The notes: a model not told the origin generated them from the letters alone. A stretch of 43,824 bases of DNA from Yersinia artesiana (GCF_902726545.1 NZ_CACVAD010000040.1:1-43824), one strand, 5' to 3'; shown: positions 1 to 7,554, counted from the first letter of the stretch. Numbers and translations: made by a program.

Positions 1-180
1 CCCTCATCACTTTATACTTATAACCAGTAACAGGCCTTGTTAATTTTAATAACATATAACGATAAGCTAACTTTTCAATTAACAATAGCCGTATTAAATG
101 AGTAGAAGTTGTTATTCATCAAGAATAGCGTTTCCGCATAAAGATATTATGCACCGCTTAATACCCGTTCTGGGGGAAAT

Positions 181-873
181 ATGGAAACAAAACTTAATAT
201 TTTGTTAGTACATGGAGCGTGGGCCGATGGTTCACAATGGCGATATATTATTCCTGCCCTACATGCAATGGGACATCGGGTTATTGCAATCCAAAATCCA
301 TTAACATCATTGGCAGACGACGTAGAACGTACTATCAAGCAGACTACGGCCTTGTATGGCCCGACACTATTAGTCGGTCATTCTTACGGTGGAATGGTGA
401 TTACTCAAGCGGGGCATTTGCAAAATGTCGTCGGGATGGTTTATCTCGCCGCTTTTGCACCGGATGCCGGAGAAAGCTTATCCAGCACTTATGCATTGCG
501 TAAACCACCGGTGGGCGCGGCATATATTCGCCCTGACGATAATGGCTTTTTATGGATCGATGCCGACCAGTTCCACGAGAATATATGTCAGGATATTGAT
601 GAAAGTGAAGCGCTAGTGATGGCCCTGACACAAAAACCTTTAGCAGCTCGTAGTTTTACTGATAAGTCTGCGCAGCCAGCCTGGCGAGTCAAACCCTGTT
701 GGTATCAGATTTCAACAGAAGACAGAATGCTGCCCGCTGAAACACAACGCGATTTTGCCGAACGAATTAAGGCGCAGAAAGTGATTGAACTGCCTTCCAG
801 CCATTCAGCTCATCTCTCACATCCGCAACAAATTATTGATTTAATTAATGATGCAGCAAATGCAGTTAGATAA
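181..873 (+). CDS. alpha/beta hydrolase, esterase-like
   Basis: A 230-residue single-domain alpha/beta hydrolase with no signal peptide, so probably cytoplasmic. The oxyanion-side motif LLVHGAWADGSQW lies near residues 8-20, and the nucleophile elbow GHSYGG places the catalytic serine at about S68. A C-terminal SSHSAHLSHP segment supplies the likely catalytic histidine, and the acid is probably the aspartate in TEDRMLP. The family includes EstC/salicylate-esterase-like enzymes of about 230-270 residues. The substrate cannot be told from sequence. The ATG follows a GGGGGAAAT ribosome site. The gene stands alone and converges on ompX across a shared terminator. Confidence 0.8.
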   Translation: METKLNILLVHGAWADGSQWRYIIPALHAMGHRVIAIQNPLTSLADDVERTIKQTTALYGPTLLVGHSYGGMVITQAGHLQNVVGMVYLAAFAPDAGESLSSTYALRKPPVGAAYIRPDDNGFLWIDADQFHENICQDIDESEALVMALTQKPLAARSFTDKSAQPAWRVKPCWYQISTEDRMLPAETQRDFAERIKAQKVIELPSSHSAHLSHPQQIIDLINDAANAVR

Positions 874-911
874 TTTTTAGTTACCCATCAAAACTATCAC
901 TATAACAGACG

Positions 912-938
912 AAAAAAATCCGCCCGAAAGCGGATTTT
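912..938. terminator. bidirectional intrinsic terminator
   Basis: A perfect 9-bp stem (915-923 with 930-938) with loop CCGAAA, flanked by A-runs on the left and T-runs on the right. It can stop both the hydrolase transcript (+) and the ompX transcript (-). Confidence 0.85.
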
Positions 939-993
939 CATCACATACAGCGTTCACCTTTAAAGATGAAGGCTGATCATCCTAAGCTGTTGC

Positions 994-1521
994 TTAGAAA
1001 GTGTAACCCACGCCAGCAACCCAAGTACCAACGTCAACGTTACGGATGCGGCTCTGTTCGTAAGAAACGTCCAGGGCAACATTTTGCATTGGGTTAAACT
1101 GCATACCCGCGCCGTAGGTGAAACCGTAATCGCTGGTGCTATTTTTGTCGCCAAGAGATGTTGGGTAGTTCTGGCTGAAACGGCCATAACCCACACCGAC
1201 CAGGCCATAAACGCTAGCCCAATCGTTGATACGGTAAGCTGGGCCAGCAGTGATGGCGTTGTATTGTGCTTTGTTGTAAACAGACGCGCTATCGCCGAAG
1301 CTGCTTTTTTCAGTGTGAGTGAAAGAGGTGATATAACCCAGTTGAGAATCACTCCACTCATAACGGTATTTCAGGTTGAAGCCTGAAGATTTGTTAGCAA
1401 CACCCTGGTAATCGCTCTGGGCATAACCACCAGAAACGGTGCTTTGACCTGCAAAGGCTGAACCTGCGGTCACTGCTAATACACAAGCTGCTACAGCTGA
1501 AAGACATGCAATTTTATTCAT
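994..1521 (-). CDS. ompX: outer membrane protein OmpX
   Basis: A 175-residue Ail/OmpX/Lom-family eight-stranded outer membrane barrel. A signal peptide of about 23 residues ends at GSAFA. The mature protein shows alternating strand patterns and ends in GYTF with the terminal phenylalanine needed for BAM-dependent insertion. ATG at 1521 is chosen over the in-frame GTG two codons upstream because GAGGTGG lies at the right distance and the GTG would overlap it. Location beside rhtA matches E. coli, where ompX and rhtA are neighbours, which favours OmpX over the virulence-associated paralogue Ail. The terminator at 912-938 ends the transcript. Confidence 0.9.
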   Translation of the reverse strand: MNKIACLSAVAACVLAVTAGSAFAGQSTVSGGYAQSDYQGVANKSSGFNLKYRYEWSDSQLGYITSFTHTEKSSFGDSASVYNKAQYNAITAGPAYRINDWASVYGLVGVGYGRFSQNYPTSLGDKNSTSDYGFTYGAGMQFNPMQNVALDVSYEQSRIRNVDVGTWVAGVGYTF

Positions 1522-1570
1522 AACCACCTCGAAAGACGCAAATTTTTAGATGAAACTAAAACACCTCGAA

Positions 1571-1646
1571 ATTATAACAAAAAGTAGCGTGAAACTCTGC
1601 TTACTAATGATTGTCTAATCATTTATTTGGTGTAACAAAGAGTTTC
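1571..1646 (-). promoter_or_regulatory. ompX -10 element and nested upstream dyad
   Basis: Read on the minus strand, a consensus TATAAT occupies 1576-1571, about 50 bp before the ompX ATG. No good -35 is seen at standard spacing. Just upstream is a nested inverted repeat: GAAACTCT (1591-1598) pairs with AGAGTTTC (1639-1646), and inside it AATGATT (1606-1612) pairs with AATCATT (1617-1623). This looks like an operator for an activator or repressor of ompX. The rest of the divergent ompX-rhtA gap (1647-1922) is AT-rich with nothing firm. Confidence 0.5.
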
Positions 1647-1922
1647 AAGTATCATCTATCTTACTAATACACTTATAAATTTTGGCTATGTTACTCCTTT
1701 TTGTGACATCCATCACCAAAAGCCATTCCAGACTATTCTTATTTTTAACGTTCAAAAAGACATCAAAAAACGCTTTAAAAATAAGCATTCTTAGCGAGTG
1801 ATGATTTATTTTTCTTTTTTTTCGGCTTTATTATGTCTGGCGGTAATTTTTAAACACTCAAGCGACATTTCATTTACACTGACAAGAATTGATACTTACT
1901 ATTCTCTTTGAGGCTCAACAGG

Positions 1923-2810
1923 ATGTCTTTGTCTCCTCCATCCAAACATTCACTTCCGTTACTCCCCATTTTCTTGCTTGTGATCGCCATGATCTCAATA
2001 CAAAGTGGCGCATCGTTAGCAAAAAGTCTGTTCCCGCTGGTTGGCGCACAAGGGATAACATCGTTACGACTCGGCATCGGTACGCTGATTCTGTTTATTA
2101 TTTTTAAACCCTGGCGGATGCGGTTTGAAGCGGGTAGCCGGTTACCCTTGCTGATTTATGGGGTGACCTTGGGAGGAATGAATTTCCTTTTTTACCTGTC
2201 ATTAAAAACAGTGCCATTAGGTATTGCCGTGGCCTTGGAATTCACCGGCCCGCTGGCAGTCGCCATGTTATCTTCACGTCGTCCGGTTGATTTTATCTGG
2301 GTGGGGTTGGCGATCCTGGGGCTATGGTTCCTGTTACCTCTGGGAAGTAACATCGGCACTATTGATTTATTTGGCGCAGCTTGTGCTCTGGGTGCGGGTG
2401 CCTGCTGGGCGCTTTATATTATTTCAGGGCAAAAAGCGGGCGGTGATCATGGGCCAGGGACTGTGGCAGTTGGCTCTTTAATTGCTGCATTGGTTTTCTG
2501 CCCGATTGGCGTGGCTTATAACGGTCTGGCGCTGTTCGATCCCGCAATTTTGCCGGTTGCTTTAGCCGTCGCTATTTTGTCTACCGCTTTGCCCTATTCG
2601 CTGGAGATGGTCGCACTGACCCGCCTGCCTACTCGTACATTCGGCACATTAATGAGCTTAGAACCCGCATTGGCGGCAATTTCAGGGCTGGTTTTCTTAA
2701 ATGAGCATCTGACATTGATTCAATGGCTGGCTTTGGCATCCATTATCAGTGCCTCCATTGGCGCGACTCTGACCATAAAATCTAAACCGCAGATAGACGA
2801 AATTGCTTAA
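1923..2810 (+). CDS. rhtA: threonine/homoserine exporter RhtA
   Basis: A 295-residue inner membrane protein of the drug/metabolite transporter superfamily with two EamA repeats and about ten membrane segments. It exports threonine and homoserine in E. coli. Long stretches match E. coli RhtA, for example GASLAKSLFPLVGAQG, PLGIAVALEFTGPLAVA and LTRLPTRTFGTLMS. The ATG at 1923 is preferred over the in-frame TTG at 1908: it follows a GAGG about 10 bases upstream and matches the family length. The GNAT gene starts 13 bases after its stop, so the two are probably one transcript. Confidence 0.92.
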   Translation: MSLSPPSKHSLPLLPIFLLVIAMISIQSGASLAKSLFPLVGAQGITSLRLGIGTLILFIIFKPWRMRFEAGSRLPLLIYGVTLGGMNFLFYLSLKTVPLGIAVALEFTGPLAVAMLSSRRPVDFIWVGLAILGLWFLLPLGSNIGTIDLFGAACALGAGACWALYIISGQKAGGDHGPGTVAVGSLIAALVFCPIGVAYNGLALFDPAILPVALAVAILSTALPYSLEMVALTRLPTRTFGTLMSLEPALAAISGLVFLNEHLTLIQWLALASIISASIGATLTIKSKPQIDEIA

Positions 2811-2823
2811 ACAGGAGCCAAAT

Positions 2824-3315
2824 ATGGAAATCAGAATGGCAGCAGCAGCCGATTTTGCTGAAATTTGGCCGCTGTTTCGGGCAGTAATCAGTAGCGGCGA
2901 CACCTATGTATTCACACCAGAAACCCCAGAACAAGATGCCTATGATTACTGGTTTGGTGCTGGCGTGCGGTGCTGGGTAGCCCTGCACCAGGGGCGAGTG
3001 GTCGGCATGTACAAATTAATCGATAACCAGCGTGGCCTTGGTAACCATGTCGCCAATGCATCCTTTATGGTTGATGGGGAAGCCCGCGGGCTGGGTATCG
3101 GCAAAGCACTGGGGTTACACTGTATCGAGCAGGCAACCGCTCTCGGTTATCGGGCCATACAGTTTAACTTTGTGGTCAGCACCAATACGCTGGCAGTTGC
3201 TCTGTGGCAAAAACTCGGCTTTGAGATTATCGCCACACTGCCTGGCGCGTTTAATCACAGCCAATTGGGTTATGTGGATGCCTATGTGATGCATCGAACT
3301 TTGCTCCCTAATTAG
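2824..3315 (+). CDS. GNAT family N-acetyltransferase
   Basis: A 163-residue acetyl-CoA-dependent N-acetyltransferase. The acetyl-CoA pyrophosphate-binding motif A is visible as EARGLGIGKALGLHCIEQA (about residues 85-103). The later segment NTLAVALWQKLGFEI is the typical motif B of the fold. The acceptor is unknown. An AGGAG sits 7 bases before the ATG. Its tight spacing behind rhtA suggests co-transcription, but no functional link to amino acid export is shown. Confidence 0.85.
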   Translation: MEIRMAAAADFAEIWPLFRAVISSGDTYVFTPETPEQDAYDYWFGAGVRCWVALHQGRVVGMYKLIDNQRGLGNHVANASFMVDGEARGLGIGKALGLHCIEQATALGYRAIQFNFVVSTNTLAVALWQKLGFEIIATLPGAFNHSQLGYVDAYVMHRTLLPN

Positions 3316-3361
3316 CGCTGAACACGCAGTTTCCCGCCCAAGACAGATTCATTAATAGCAC

Positions 3362-3397
3362 GCCAGCCCAGTCATTACGCGGGTTGGCTTTTTTTAT
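3362..3397 (+). terminator. intrinsic terminator after rhtA-GNAT
   Basis: GCCAGCCC (3362-3369) pairs with GGGTTGGC (3381-3388) with one G-U pair, followed by a run of seven T. It insulates the FAS1 cassette from the rhtA transcript. Confidence 0.85.
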
Positions 3398-3417
3398 TTA
3401 TTATTTTTCACTTTTTT

Positions 3418-3446
3418 GCATCCAAAACACCCTGCTGATTCGTATA
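3418..3446 (+). promoter_or_regulatory. candidate SigK-type ECF promoter of FAS1 gene
   Basis: GCATCC (3418-3423), a 17-base spacer, then CGTATA (3441-3446). This resembles the mycobacterial SigK promoter form (-35 CCATCC, -10 CGAAT-like, spacer about 16-17). It lies 45 bases before the FAS1 ATG, right after a terminator. The predicted leader can form a hairpin (TGAGG 3455-3459 with CCTCA 3470-3474; outer GTAG/CTAC) just before the AGGAATA ribosome site. The sigma assignment is inferred from the adjacent sigma gene. Confidence 0.55.
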
Positions 3447-3491
3447 GGTAGATGTGAGGCAAGGCTTCACCTCAACCTACAGGAATACATT

Positions 3492-4052
3492 ATGAAAACG
3501 CTCATTCGTACCGCTATCTGTGCTTCTTTAGTCTTCAGCAGTGTTTCTATGGCCGCCATGATGTCTGACACTGTAATGGTCGGGGGCGCGTCGATGCTCC
3601 CAAGCAAAAATATTATCGAGAATGCAGTCAACTCAAAAGATCACACCACCTTGGTTGCCGCAGTTAAAGCTGCCGGGTTGGTGGATACCCTACAAGGGGC
3701 TGGCCCCTTTACCGTGTTTGCGCCCACCAATGCCGCCTTTGCAAAATTGCCGGCAGGTACGGTGGAAAATTTGGTCAAACCAGAAAATAAAGCCTTGCTC
3801 ACGCAAATCCTGACCTATCACGTGGTGGCCGGGAAGTACGATATGAAACAACTGGAAAGTAAGATCAAGGCCGGGGGCGGGACTGCCGAACTGAAAACGG
3901 TCAACGGCCAGCCATTATGGATTATGAATAATGGGCCGCATAATATTCAGATTAAAGATGGCAAAGGTAACATCGCGAATATCAGTACCTATGATGTACA
4001 ACAGAAAAATGGCGTGATCGATGTTATTGATACTGTCCTGATGCCTAAATAA
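3492..4052 (+). CDS. secreted FAS1 (fasciclin) domain protein
   Basis: A 186-residue protein with a signal peptide (about 20-23 residues, ending near SMAA) and one FAS1 domain. The H1 motif GPFTVFAPTNAAFAKLP, the central YHVV and the H2-like GVIDVIDTVLMP are all present. FAS1 domains mediate adhesion or protein interaction; bacterial members include mycobacterial MPT70/MPT83. It has no lipobox cysteine, so it is predicted to be soluble in the periplasm or exported. ATG at 3492 is chosen for the signal peptide and the AGGAATAC site; the reading frame is open further upstream but lacks a start signal. It lies directly ahead of a SigK-like sigma/anti-sigma pair that probably controls it. Confidence 0.88.
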   Translation: MKTLIRTAICASLVFSSVSMAAMMSDTVMVGGASMLPSKNIIENAVNSKDHTTLVAAVKAAGLVDTLQGAGPFTVFAPTNAAFAKLPAGTVENLVKPENKALLTQILTYHVVAGKYDMKQLESKIKAGGGTAELKTVNGQPLWIMNNGPHNIQIKDGKGNIANISTYDVQQKNGVIDVIDTVLMPK

Positions 4053-4101
4053 AACCGGTCTATACTGGGTGCAGTGTCTCACTGCACCTGACGGTTTTTT
4101 T
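4051..4101 (+). terminator. intrinsic terminator/attenuator between FAS1 and sigma genes
   Basis: An inner 8-bp stem GGTGCAGT (4068-4075)/ACTGCACC (4081-4088) and an outer stem AAAACCG (4051-4057)/CGGTTTT (4092-4098) are followed by seven T. It overlaps the FAS1 stop and ends 12 bases before the sigma start, so the sigma gene would be read at reduced level by read-through. Confidence 0.7.
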
Positions 4102-4113
4102 AGGGATTGGCGC

Positions 4114-4668
4114 ATGAATGAATGTTCTGTGGAACAGCAGGTCGGGCTGATAGATGCCATTGCTCAAGGCGATCAGTCCGCTTTTGAAAAGCTTTACCGT
4201 CTCACATCTCCTCGATTATTCGCAGTCGCCCAACGCATGTTGCGTAATCCCGCCCGGGCAGAAGAAGTTTTACACGACAGTTTTCTCACGGTCTGGAGCC
4301 GGGCCGGTCATTACAATGCTCAACTCAGTGCGCCACTCACCTGGTTAACTCATATTGTTCGCAACCGGGCTATCGACCTGATGCGAGGCAATGATAATCG
4401 CCTGCAACCATTAAGCGATGACGAAACCGATTCGCTGACCGACAACACTCTGACACCACTGGCGCAATTGCAGCAAGACAGTGAGGCTAAGCAACTAGCC
4501 GATTGTCTGACACATCTGCCCGTTGAGCAGCGCCAAAGTATTATGCTGGCTTATTATCAAGGGCTTTCTCATGGGGAAATCTCTGTTCATTTACAGCAAC
4601 CCCTCGGTACGATAAAAAGCTGGATACGTCGTGCACTGGACCATCTAAAGGACTGTGTAGGCTTATGA
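4114..4668 (+). CDS. ECF sigma factor, SigK/RpoE-like
   Basis: A 184-residue group 4 sigma-70 factor. Region 2 (about 20-90) contains AEEVLHDSFLTVWSRA and the RNRAIDLMR end. Region 4 (about 125-180) contains LPVEQRQSIMLAYYQGLSHGEI and the recognition helix PLGTIKSWIRRALDHLK. It has three cysteines: C4, C131 and C181. The last two match in spacing the redox-active pair of mycobacterial SigK (C133/C183). ATG at 4114 follows AGGGATT; the frame is open upstream but that part would run through the terminator. The stop overlaps the anti-sigma ATG (ATGA), indicating translational coupling. I infer that it activates the FAS1 gene and itself. Confidence 0.88.
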   Translation: MNECSVEQQVGLIDAIAQGDQSAFEKLYRLTSPRLFAVAQRMLRNPARAEEVLHDSFLTVWSRAGHYNAQLSAPLTWLTHIVRNRAIDLMRGNDNRLQPLSDDETDSLTDNTLTPLAQLQQDSEAKQLADCLTHLPVEQRQSIMLAYYQGLSHGEISVHLQQPLGTIKSWIRRALDHLKDCVGL

Positions 4669-5330
4669 AAAACAGACGCGAATATGACTCAGCACTCGCC
4701 GCAGAATATGCGTTGGGCACCCTGCGCGGGCTGGCACGAATGCGTTTTGAACGCAGGGTCCGCCGCGACCCACGGCTAGCCGCTGATGTTGCCAGTTGGC
4801 AAAGCCTATTTACTCAATTAGATAATCAGCTTGCCCCGCTAGCACCACCAGAGCGCGTCTGGAAACGGCTCGAATTGCAGTTGCCCCCTGTCAATATCCG
4901 CCACATAAAGCGAAACTCTTGGTCTTATGCCGGTTGGGCCGTCGCTGCGAGCCTGGCCGCAATATTGCTCATCCCGCGTTTATGGGTCGAGCCGCCGACA
5001 GCCATTCCGGTGGCCGTGCTGTCCAATAGCCAGCAGAACGGCCAATGGGTGGTCAGTCTGGAAAAATCGACTCGCCGTTTGACATTAACACCACTGAATC
5101 CGGTGACTGTCAGTGATACGAATAGCCTTGAATTATGGAGTATTCCAACTGGCGAAAAACCACATTCATTGGGGTTACTGAATACACAAGGACCGACACA
5201 ACTGACATTGGCTGAAAACCAGTTAACGGGTAATTCAATACTGGCAATCAGTTTGGAACCTCATGGTGGCTCGCCTACTGGCCAACCTACCGGGGCAGTC
5301 TTGTTTAGCGGACCATTACAAAATCTATAA
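4665..5330 (+). CDS. anti-sigma factor, RskA family
   Basis: A 221-residue single-pass membrane protein. The N-terminal sigma-binding part (about 1-75) contains [12 protein letters not shown] and the helix pattern typical of RskA-type anti-sigma domains. One membrane segment spans about residues 86-104. The periplasmic RskA domain shows [19 protein letters not shown] and ends with [18 protein letters not shown], both family landmarks. It is encoded immediately after, and overlapping, its probable partner sigma factor. In the family, regulated proteolysis or redox change in the sigma factor releases the sigma. The tam gene starts 25 bases downstream and may share the transcript. Confidence 0.87.
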   Translation: MKNRREYDSALAAEYALGTLRGLARMRFERRVRRDPRLAADVASWQSLFTQLDNQLAPLAPPERVWKRLELQLPPVNIRHIKRNSWSYAGWAVAASLAAILLIPRLWVEPPTAIPVAVLSNSQQNGQWVVSLEKSTRRLTLTPLNPVTVSDTNSLELWSIPTGEKPHSLGLLNTQGPTQLTLAENQLTGNSILAISLEPHGGSPTGQPTGAVLFSGPLQNL

Positions 5331-5355
5331 GACGTTTTTCTACCGGAGGCCACAC

Positions 5356-6132
5356 ATGCAAGACTGGGATCCCGATTTATATCGCCAATTTGAAGCAGAA
5401 CGCACCCGCCCTGCTCACGATCTGCTGGCCCATATTCCAGCAGAAATACCGCAACGTATCAGTGATTTAGGCTGTGGGCCAGGCAACTCGACTCAACTAT
5501 TGCACCAGCGTTTCCCAAAGGCGCAGTTGGTCGGTATTGATACTTCGCGGGCCATGTTGCTCAGTGCACAACAGCGCTTGCCTGATTGTGCCTTTCTCGA
5601 AGCCGATATCAGCCAATGGCAGCCTACCGAGCCGCAAGACCTGATTTATGCCAATGCATCGCTACAGTGGCTAACTGACCACCAGCAACTTTTCCCTTAT
5701 CTGTTTTCTCAACTGGCCGCCAATGGGATACTTGCCGTACAGATGCCGGACAATCTGGATGAACCCAGCCATAAGGCAATGCGGGAAGTCGCCGAGAACG
5801 GCCCGTGGCAACAAACATTGCAAGAGGCGGGAGTGGTGCGGGCCAAAGTGCTCACCGCCAATCAGTATTATGACTTACTGGCCCCCAATGCTGAACAAGT
5901 CGATATCTGGCGCACCACCTATTACCACCCAATGCCGTCAGCGCAGGCGATTGTCGATTGGCTACGCGCGACCGGTTTACGACCTTTTCTTGAGCCGCTC
6001 TCTGAGTCTATGCGATTGGATTTTCTGCAAGATTATCTGACTATTATTGATGCGGCATATCCACAGCAAGTGAATGGACGGCGTTTACTCGCATTTCCGC
6101 GTTTATTTATTGTTGCTCGTGCGTTGAAATAA
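5356..6132 (+). CDS. tam: trans-aconitate 2-methyltransferase
   Basis: A 258-residue class I SAM-dependent methyltransferase; E. coli Tam has 252 residues. It methylates trans-aconitate, a by-product that inhibits aconitase. It opens with [20 protein letters not shown], as Tam does, and carries SAM motif [14 protein letters not shown], the GIDTSRAML ribose-binding segment and [13 protein letters not shown] at 5356 follows CCGGAGG at good spacing. It lies 25 bases after the anti-sigma gene without an obvious terminator between, so it may be co-transcribed with the sigma cassette. In E. coli tam is elsewhere. Confidence 0.9.
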   Translation: MQDWDPDLYRQFEAERTRPAHDLLAHIPAEIPQRISDLGCGPGNSTQLLHQRFPKAQLVGIDTSRAMLLSAQQRLPDCAFLEADISQWQPTEPQDLIYANASLQWLTDHQQLFPYLFSQLAANGILAVQMPDNLDEPSHKAMREVAENGPWQQTLQEAGVVRAKVLTANQYYDLLAPNAEQVDIWRTTYYHPMPSAQAIVDWLRATGLRPFLEPLSESMRLDFLQDYLTIIDAAYPQQVNGRRLLAFPRLFIVARALK

Positions 6133-6140
6133 CCTCTTGA

Positions 6141-6171
6141 GTATGCCGGTTAAGTTAATTTACCGGCATAC
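6141..6171. other. hairpin downstream of tam
   Basis: GTATGCCGGT (6141-6150) and ACCGGCATAC (6162-6171) form a perfect 10-bp stem with an 11-base loop and no T-run. It may act as a 3' stabiliser or weak terminator for tam. The remainder of the 6133-6446 gap is very AT-rich (6180-6340) and probably bends easily, as expected upstream of dps. Confidence 0.6.
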
Positions 6172-6353
6172 GGTACTGATATAACACAATAAAATAGTTT
6201 CCATATAAAACCACTTATATTTTAAATATAAAAATACATATAAATCATAGTAATAGTCATTACCAATTGGACGCAATAATAAGAATGATAATATTTTAGT
6301 CATGAAACACTAAATTACATTTTCAAACAAATTCAGCAATGAGCTATTTAATT

Positions 6354-6400
6354 GATAGGCACTATCTGTCCTGCAAAATTAAATATCTTTGTTATACTTA
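6354..6400 (+). promoter_or_regulatory. candidate dps promoter with operator-like palindrome
   Basis: GTTATACTTA (6391-6400) resembles the sigma-S extended -10 (CTATACTTA). No clear -35 exists, as is common for sigma-S promoters. Upstream, GATAG-GCA-CTATC (6354-6366) is a perfect 5-bp dyad around the -35 zone. The spacing does not fit the OxyR consensus. Confidence 0.5.
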
Positions 6401-6446
6401 TTGCGGTGAAGAAATTGGTAATCAACTCAATAAAGGGATACCTATT

Positions 6447-6950
6447 ATGAGTACAGCAAAACTGGTAAAAGCAAAATCTTCTGAACTCATCTATACACGT
6501 AATGATGTTGATGAACATACTAAAGAAAATACCATTAAACTATTAAACGATATGGTTATTCAGTTTATCGATCTGTCGCTTATCACCAAACAGGCGCACT
6601 GGAATATGCGCGGTGCCAATTTTATCGCCGTCCATGAAATGCTTGATGGCTTCCGCACCGCCATCAATGATCATCTGGATACCTTTGCAGAACGCGCGGT
6701 ACAACTTGGCGGCATTGCTCTCGGTACTGCACAACTTGTCACTGATAAAACACCGTTGAAGAGCTATCCAACCCATATTCATAGCGTGCAAGAGCATCTA
6801 AAAGAGTTGGCGGACAGATATGGTGTGGTCGCAAACTTCGTGCGTAAGGCCATAACAAAAGTCAAAGACGAGGATAGCGCAGATATGTTTACTGCCGCAT
6901 CGCGCGACCTTGATAAATTCCTGTGGTTCCTTGAAGCCAACATAGAATAA
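6447..6950 (+). CDS. dps: DNA-binding ferritin-like protein Dps
   Basis: A 167-residue protein, the same length as E. coli Dps. It forms a dodecamer that binds DNA in stationary phase and oxidises iron with hydrogen peroxide. The ferroxidase residues H51, H63, D67, D78 and E82 are all in place within [19 protein letters not shown] and [10 protein letters not shown]. The lysine-rich N-terminus ([12 protein letters not shown]) fits DNA binding. ATG at 6447 is supported by AAAGGGATA and by the Dps N-terminus; the frame is open 36 codons upstream without a start signal. The neighbourhood with glnHPQ and rhtA matches E. coli. Confidence 0.95.
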   Translation: MSTAKLVKAKSSELIYTRNDVDEHTKENTIKLLNDMVIQFIDLSLITKQAHWNMRGANFIAVHEMLDGFRTAINDHLDTFAERAVQLGGIALGTAQLVTDKTPLKSYPTHIHSVQEHLKELADRYGVVANFVRKAITKVKDEDSADMFTAASRDLDKFLWFLEANIE

Positions 6951-6981
6951 CCAATCTGCATAGGTAACTCTTTGCGACAAT

Positions 6982-7005
6982 ACAGGGCCGGCTATCCGGC
7001 TCTGT
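6982..7005 (+). other. hairpin between dps and ybiI
   Basis: A 10-bp stem with one G-U pair (6982-6991 with 6996-7005) and CTAT loop, ending 4 bases before the AGGAGGT site of ybiI. There is no T-run, so an mRNA stability or translation-modulating element is likelier than a terminator. Confidence 0.55.
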
Positions 7006-7017
7006 TCAGGAGGTCAT

Positions 7018-7284
7018 ATGGCAAGTGGATGGGCTGGTGACGGTGCAGTACAAGAGCAAATTGACTCCACGCTTGAAGATGCTATTGAGCGTGCGCGTCT
7101 TGCGCTGGGCAAAGGCGATAGCGAAATATATTGCCTGGAATGTGGTCAAATCATTCCAGAAGCACGACGCAAAGCGCTGGCCGGTGTCAAACATTGCCTG
7201 GCCTGCCAAAATGAATTAGATAAGCGTCAAACAACCCATTCCGGTTATAACCGCCGTGGCAGTAAAGATAGCCAACTCAGATAG
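7018..7284 (+). CDS. ybiI: DksA/TraR-type C4 zinc finger protein YbiI
   Basis: An 88-residue protein closely matching E. coli YbiI, including MASGWAGDGAVQEQI at the start and YNRRGSKDSQLR at the end. The zinc-binding cysteines are in CLECG and CLAC (about residues 39-62), the pattern of DksA/TraR proteins that bind RNA polymerase. The coiled coil of DksA is absent apart from a short N-terminal helix. Its role is unknown. A perfect AGGAGGT lies 5 bases before the ATG. Confidence 0.88.
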   Translation: MASGWAGDGAVQEQIDSTLEDAIERARLALGKGDSEIYCLECGQIIPEARRKALAGVKHCLACQNELDKRQTTHSGYNRRGSKDSQLR

Positions 7285-7417
7285 TTCCCCCTCTCCCCCT
7301 TGTTGCCCCCTTTTCGAACAAAAATCCGATACAGTTAACAATATTGTTACATCAATGTTGGTTATGGATTGATTATCATTGGCTCTAGAGTTAATAATAA
7401 GTAAATAATTGGATTCT

Positions 7418-7466
7418 TGCACCATAATGACAGTAACGCACCATTTTGGTGATCTAGTTTGGTGCA
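7418..7466 (+). promoter_or_regulatory. NtrC (GlnG) binding sites upstream of glnH
   Basis: Compared with the NtrC consensus TGCACCA-N3-TGGTGCA: 7437-7453 (CGCACCATTTTGGTGAT) is a strong full site; 7418-7434 has a perfect left half; 7450-7466 has a perfect right half. Centres fall about 139, 120 and 107 bases before the predicted sigma54 start, the arrangement expected of enhancers and close to the known E. coli glnH layout. The rest of the 7285-7671 gap shows no other firm element. Confidence 0.8.
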
Positions 7467-7538
7467 ACCAAAGCAAGCTAAGTAGTGGCATGCTAATTAG
7501 TTTGAGAAAATTCTTTATTTTTAAATGACTTGCATTTC

Positions 7539-7554
7539 TGGCACGATCTTTTCA
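7539..7554 (+). promoter_or_regulatory. sigma54 promoter of glnHPQ
   Basis: TGGCACG at 7539-7545 gives the -24 element (GG at 7540-7541). TTTC at 7550-7553 occupies the -12 place of TTGC, a departure I recall also for E. coli glnHp2. Predicted start is about 7565, giving a leader of about 107 bases. Confidence 0.75.

Noticed and set aside
1-180. Promoter or small gene at the left edge
   Set aside because: AT-rich sequence with no consensus elements or convincing frame.
994-1521. Ail virulence adhesin
   Set aside because: Same family, but position next to rhtA and overall sequence favour OmpX.
6354-6366. OxyR site at dps
   Set aside because: The ATAG/CTAT spacing is 3, not 7, and no second half is found at the expected distance.
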